A stretch of 22,473 bases of DNA from positions 1-22,473 of IMG/VR virus record IMGVR_UViG_3300049001_000015. One strand, written 5' to 3'. The notes below the pieces were generated by a model, which had not been told where the DNA came from, did not search any database, and saw only the letters and a list, made by a program, of their open reading frames with translations. The DNA comes from a virus. Both the position numbers and the translations under genes were made by a program. This document shows positions 20,494 to 22,473 of the stretch, piece by piece (position 1 is the first letter of the stretch; each line of letters begins with the position of its first letter).

Positions 20494-21260
20494 GGCGCCT
20501 GCCTGTCCGCGGGGTCGTCGACGACGAACGGCCGGACGGCCGGGACCGATTCGGTGGGGTCGCCGTTCGCGGTCTGCCGCAGCCATGCGGCGCCGAGCAG
20601 GGCGAGCGCGCCGTCCCGGGTTGTTGCCGCGCCGTGCGTGTCCGAAGCGACGGGGTCGAGGCTGGTCGCGACGTACACGGTGACGGGGGCATCCGGGTTG
20701 GATGCGAGGTCGTCCCAGTCGCCGACCACGGCGGTCGGGTTCTCCTGTGTCGCGATGACGGAGTCTTCGTCGACGCGGCGGCGCGTCTCGGCGGCGTCGA
20801 CTTCGGCGAGCAGGGCGAGCAGCGCCCGCCGCATCGGGACCTCCCCGTACGGCATGCCGCGCTTGATGGCGTGGCCGACCTCGCGGGCGGTGCCGAGTTT
20901 CATCCGGAGACCGGCTGCGGCGTCCCGGTTGTCGGCGTCGCGGAGGTCGGTGGGCGCAACGTGTCCACGGGCCGGCTCGGCGGGGAACCTGCGCGTGCAG
21001 CCGCACACCGCCCCGCTCTTGCCCCACCACTTACACCCGGTGGGGGTGGCGCCGCTGGCGACGGCGACCCGATCGTCGTGCTCGACGGGGGGATGCCCGC
21101 AGTCCGGGCAGATGCGCCCGGCCGCCCGGTGCGCGAGGACGGACACCGCGGCGGCGATGGCGTCCGGGGTGTAGCCGGTACCGAGCGCGTCCGCCAGGTC
21201 CATCACCCACCGGCCGAGCGGCGAGTCCGAGTCGGGCAGGGTCAGATGGTAGCGGGTCAC
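20490..21260 (-). CDS. Leftward-operon protein with zinc-ribbon-like cysteines
   Basis: A 256-residue protein on the reverse strand. GTG 21260 overlaps the previous stop (GTGA) and has GGAAGGAAG upstream; the frame is open further to 21344 but overlaps the next gene. After a helical N-terminus (GRWVMDLADALGTGYT, then AIAAAVSVLAHRAAG) there is CPDCGHPPVEH, followed by TGCKWWGKSGAVCGC, a four-to-six cysteine cluster that probably binds zinc. The rest is helix and loop: LGTAREVGHAIKRG, MRRALLALLAEVDAAETRRR and the C-terminal LALLGAAWLRQTANG. It may act on nucleic acid, but no enzyme motif is present. The repeat at 20960 lies in it in an unusual frame (CGT GGA CAC GTT). Confidence 0.7.
   Translation of the reverse strand: MTRYHLTLPDSDSPLGRWVMDLADALGTGYTPDAIAAAVSVLAHRAAGRICPDCGHPPVEHDDRVAVASGATPTGCKWWGKSGAVCGCTRRFPAEPARGHVAPTDLRDADNRDAAAGLRMKLGTAREVGHAIKRGMPYGEVPMRRALLALLAEVDAAETRRRVDEDSVIATQENPTAVVGDWDDLASNPDAPVTVYVATSLDPVASDTHGAATTRDGALALLGAAWLRQTANGDPTESVPAVRPFVVDDPADRQAP
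20960..20969. repeat. CGTGTCCACG site, off-frame, in the leftward operon
   Basis: An exact copy. On the coding strand it falls as CGT GGA CAC GTT (Arg-Gly-His-Val), three of them codons that are rare in these genes. This favours selection on the DNA rather than on the protein. Confidence 0.7.
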
Positions 21261-21631
21261 AGATAGCTTCCTTCCGGGTCGCGGTCCCGGCCGCCGCGGG
21301 CCGGGTGTTCGAGGTCGACGGCGAGCCGCACCCACGGGCACCACTGGTCGGCGCCCATCTCGGAGGTGAAGAACACCGACCGGTACTTGTCGATCAGCCG
21401 GCCGGACGCGCCGCGGACCTGCGTCTCGACGTGCACGCTCACCCGGTAGTCGATGCGACCGCCGACGGTCGCGCCGATGTAGACCGCGGTGATCTGCCGG
21501 GGCGCGGCCGGAAGGTCACCGACGACGTCGTGTACGACGAGGTCCGGCCACTCGTCGTCGCCGCGTGTCCACGACGCGATGCGGGACACCGAGTCGGTGT
21601 GCGCGGCGGGGCCGAGTATGTCGGTGTTCAC
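21257..21631 (-). CDS. Leftward-operon protein, unknown function
   Basis: A 124-residue protein on the reverse strand from GTG 21631, overlapping the TGA of a 39-residue gene (GTGA). A longer open frame reaches 21853 but is a shadow. It is alpha/beta with one aromatic-rich stretch: RIASWTRGDDEWPDLVVHD, then VGDLPAAPRQITAVYIG, DYRVSVHVETQVRG, DKYRSVFFTSEMGADQW and a final VRLAVDLEHPARGG. No catalytic or binding motif is recognised. Strand-rich ends and Trp residues suggest a folded soluble protein. The repeat at 21564 lies near its N-terminus in an odd frame (TGG ACA CGC). Confidence 0.7.
   Translation of the reverse strand: MNTDILGPAAHTDSVSRIASWTRGDDEWPDLVVHDVVGDLPAAPRQITAVYIGATVGGRIDYRVSVHVETQVRGASGRLIDKYRSVFFTSEMGADQWCPWVRLAVDLEHPARGGRDRDPEGSYL
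21564..21573. repeat. CGTGTCCACG site, off-frame, in the leftward operon
   Basis: An exact copy. On the coding strand it is read as TCG TGG ACA CGC, so it encodes different residues from the common Val-Asp/Ser-Thr copies and uses the uncommon ACA. Confidence 0.7.
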
Positions 21632-21747
21632 CGCTTGTCCTCGGCGCGGCGGGCGACGCGCTCGGCCGCTTCGGCGAGCCGCTCGCGGTGGAGCGCGGCT
21701 GCCTGCTCGCTTGTCAGGATCGAGGGGTCGACGGGGAGTTCCGCCAT
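21628..21747 (-). CDS. Very small helical protein (39 residues)
   Basis: A short gene easily missed by length cut-offs. ATG at 21747-21745 has GGAAGGA nine bases upstream and the frame ends in TGA 21630-21628, which overlaps the next start by three bases (GTGA). The protein starts MAELPVDPSILTSEQAAA and continues as charged helix (LHRERLAEAAERVA, RRAEDKR). Third positions are G or C in most codons, like its neighbours. A single amphipathic helix is likely, perhaps a partner of the protein translated next. Function is unknown. Confidence 0.65.
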   Translation of the reverse strand: MAELPVDPSILTSEQAAALHRERLAEAAERVARRAEDKR

Positions 21748-21771
21748 GATCAGTCCTTCCGTGGTGGTGGG

Positions 21772-21972
21772 TTATCGCCAGTCGGTAGCGACCCCCGTTC
21801 CCGCGCACCGGCAGGACAGCCGGGGCCGGCGGACCGGGGTGAACTGGCACCACGCGCAGCGCTGCACGCGGGTCGGGCGGCCGTGCCGGTCGCAGCGGAC
21901 CGGCACGGTGGGGAACTCAGCTTCCCGGGCCGCTGTGATCCGGCGGCTCCGTGGGGACAGGACGATCCGCAT
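21772..21972 (-). CDS. Small cysteine-rich protein (zinc-ribbon-like)
   Basis: A 66-residue protein on the reverse strand, using ATG 21972. It overlaps the next gene's end by 56 bases in another frame. A shorter start, GTG 21906, would give 44 residues, without overlap. Codon third positions in the overlap favour the longer form, but the ribosome binding site is weak for both. The protein has two cysteine pairs and one more: VRCDRHGRPTRVQRCAWCQ, then LSCRCAGTG. The spacing suggests a small zinc ribbon, like proteins of actinophage early regions. It is basic (many Arg). The role is unknown; nucleic acid binding is possible. Confidence 0.6.
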   Translation of the reverse strand: MRIVLSPRSRRITAAREAEFPTVPVRCDRHGRPTRVQRCAWCQFTPVRRPRLSCRCAGTGVATDWR

Positions 21973-22321
21973 CCGGGGAGTCTGTCCGATGCGGCTCGCC
22001 GGTGGCGGGGTTGAACCGCCATCCGCAGTGGCCACAACGCGCCACCATGTGCGTGACCCCGCCGGATGCGGGCGCGAACCCGACCGTCGCGACGGACACG
22101 GACAGGCAGTTCGGGCACGGCTGGAACCCGGCGAACGGGGCGTCGTCGATGCTCGCGTTCCGGCGGCCGAGCCGGTACGCGGCGACTAGCGACGTGAGCC
22201 GCCCGCTGCCGTTCCGTACGAGGGGAAGCAGGGCGGCGACCTCGTCGTCCGTGATCGTCGCGATGATCCGGCGCCACGCGTCCCGGATGCGCGGGTCGAC
22301 GGGCGGGTTCGTCTCGATCAT
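21917..22321 (-). CDS. Leftward-operon protein with zinc ribbon
   Basis: A 134-residue protein on the reverse strand. ATG 22321 overlaps the preceding stop (ATGA) and has AGGGAA upstream. The N-terminal half is helical (DPRIRDAWRRIIATITDDEV, then LTSLVAAYRLGRRNASI). The second half has CPNCLSVSVATVGFAP, then ARCGHCGWRFNPATG, a CxxC...CxxC zinc ribbon typical of small nucleic-acid-associated phage proteins. The C-terminal tail is Pro/Asp-rich and overlaps the next gene's frame. A DNA- or RNA-binding role is a reasonable guess, not shown. It is the first complete gene of this operon on the right side. Confidence 0.72.
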   Translation of the reverse strand: MIETNPPVDPRIRDAWRRIIATITDDEVAALLPLVRNGSGRLTSLVAAYRLGRRNASIDDAPFAGFQPCPNCLSVSVATVGFAPASGGVTHMVARCGHCGWRFNPATGEPHRTDSPDADRPVPTEPPDHSGPGS

Positions 22322-22473
22322 CGGTTCCCTGTCCGCGGTTTCGGCGTGGCCTTCGGGGTGGCCTTCGGCGGGTCCGCCTGCTGCTTCCCCGCAGCCTTCG
22401 TCGCGGTCGGGGGTGTGGACACGCTGCGCGCTGCGGGCGGCTCGACGGGCACGAACACGACGGCCGGACCGGG
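22318..22473 (-). CDS. Partial gene, C-terminal tail only (begins beyond the right edge)
   Basis: The reverse-strand frame is open from the last base of the window to TGA 22320-22318. It covers 51 residues and its stop overlaps the next ATG (ATGA). The visible part starts with a strand (AVVFVPVEPPAARS) and then becomes Lys/Pro/Ala/Thr-rich: TPPTATKAAGKQQADPP, KATPKATPKPRTGNR. It is probably a disordered basic tail, of the sort found on DNA-binding or structural proteins. What the protein does cannot be known from this part. A one-mismatch copy of the 10-bp repeat (TGTGGACACG on the + strand) lies at 22414-22423. Confidence 0.65.
   Translation of the reverse strand, partial: PGPAVVFVPVEPPAARSVSTPPTATKAAGKQQADPPKATPKATPKPRTGNR

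Noticed and set aside
1134-21573. 10-bp repeat as a ParB parS or FtsK KOPS site
   Set aside because: The sequence does not match the parS consensus (GTTTCACGTGAAAC type), and KOPS-like strand bias is absent because both orientations occur in rightward genes.
1134-21573. 10-bp repeat as the known cluster A stoperator
   Set aside because: The published stoperator is a 13-bp asymmetric sequence of a different kind. The analogy is one of organisation only.
1-22473. tRNA genes, integrase, attachment sites, insertion sequences
   Set aside because: I saw no cloverleaf with a TTCGA-type T arm, no recombinase motif and no terminal inverted repeats. A tRNA or att search over the window would be decisive.

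Overview
The window is a continuous piece of a tailed-phage genome (siphovirus layout), either free or as a prophage, from a high-GC actinomycete host. The grounds are very high GC with strong G/C at third codon positions, frequent GTG starts, start/stop overlaps (ATGA, GTGA, TAATG), an HK97-type head module, and tail proteins of types seen in Streptomyces-like actinophages. No integrase, replication or repressor gene lies in the window, so lifestyle and exact host cannot be read from it.

Layout. 1-5073 (+): end of the portal, prohead protease, HK97-fold major capsid protein, three small head-region proteins, a connector-like protein and a probable tail-completion protein. 5073-9964 (+): tail tube, a small structural protein, the tail assembly chaperone pair made by -1 frameshifting at GGGCCCT, a gp10-like protein and a 1002-residue tape measure. 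9958-16780 (+): tail tip and host-recognition genes, including a DUF5047-like protein fused to a GH16-type glycoside hydrolase and a LamG-like protein ending in six 21-residue repeats. 16792-18993 (+): lysis region with a four-TM protein, a one-TM coiled-coil protein, two small proteins and an Amidase_2-type endolysin. A perfect 14-bp hairpin at 19027-19059 separates this from a converging operon. 19071-22473 (-): nine tightly overlapping small genes of unknown function, four of them with clustered cysteines, running off the right edge.

The most unusual signal is not a gene. The 10-bp quasi-palindrome CGTGTCCACG (reverse complement CGTGGACACG) occurs 15 times exactly, with further one-mismatch copies, three of them the perfect palindrome CGTGTACACG. 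Copies lie in three reading frames, on both strands and once between genes. Off-frame copies force rare codons, and two independent pairs are 63-64 bp apart. This looks like a dispersed protein-binding site system, comparable in logic to mycobacteriophage stoperators or the phiC31 conserved inverted repeats but different in sequence. The binding protein is not identified here.

The rightward genes are nearly contiguous and probably one late transcript. Strong hairpins follow the capsid gene and precede the connector gene, and may tune expression within it. No promoter could be assigned with confidence.
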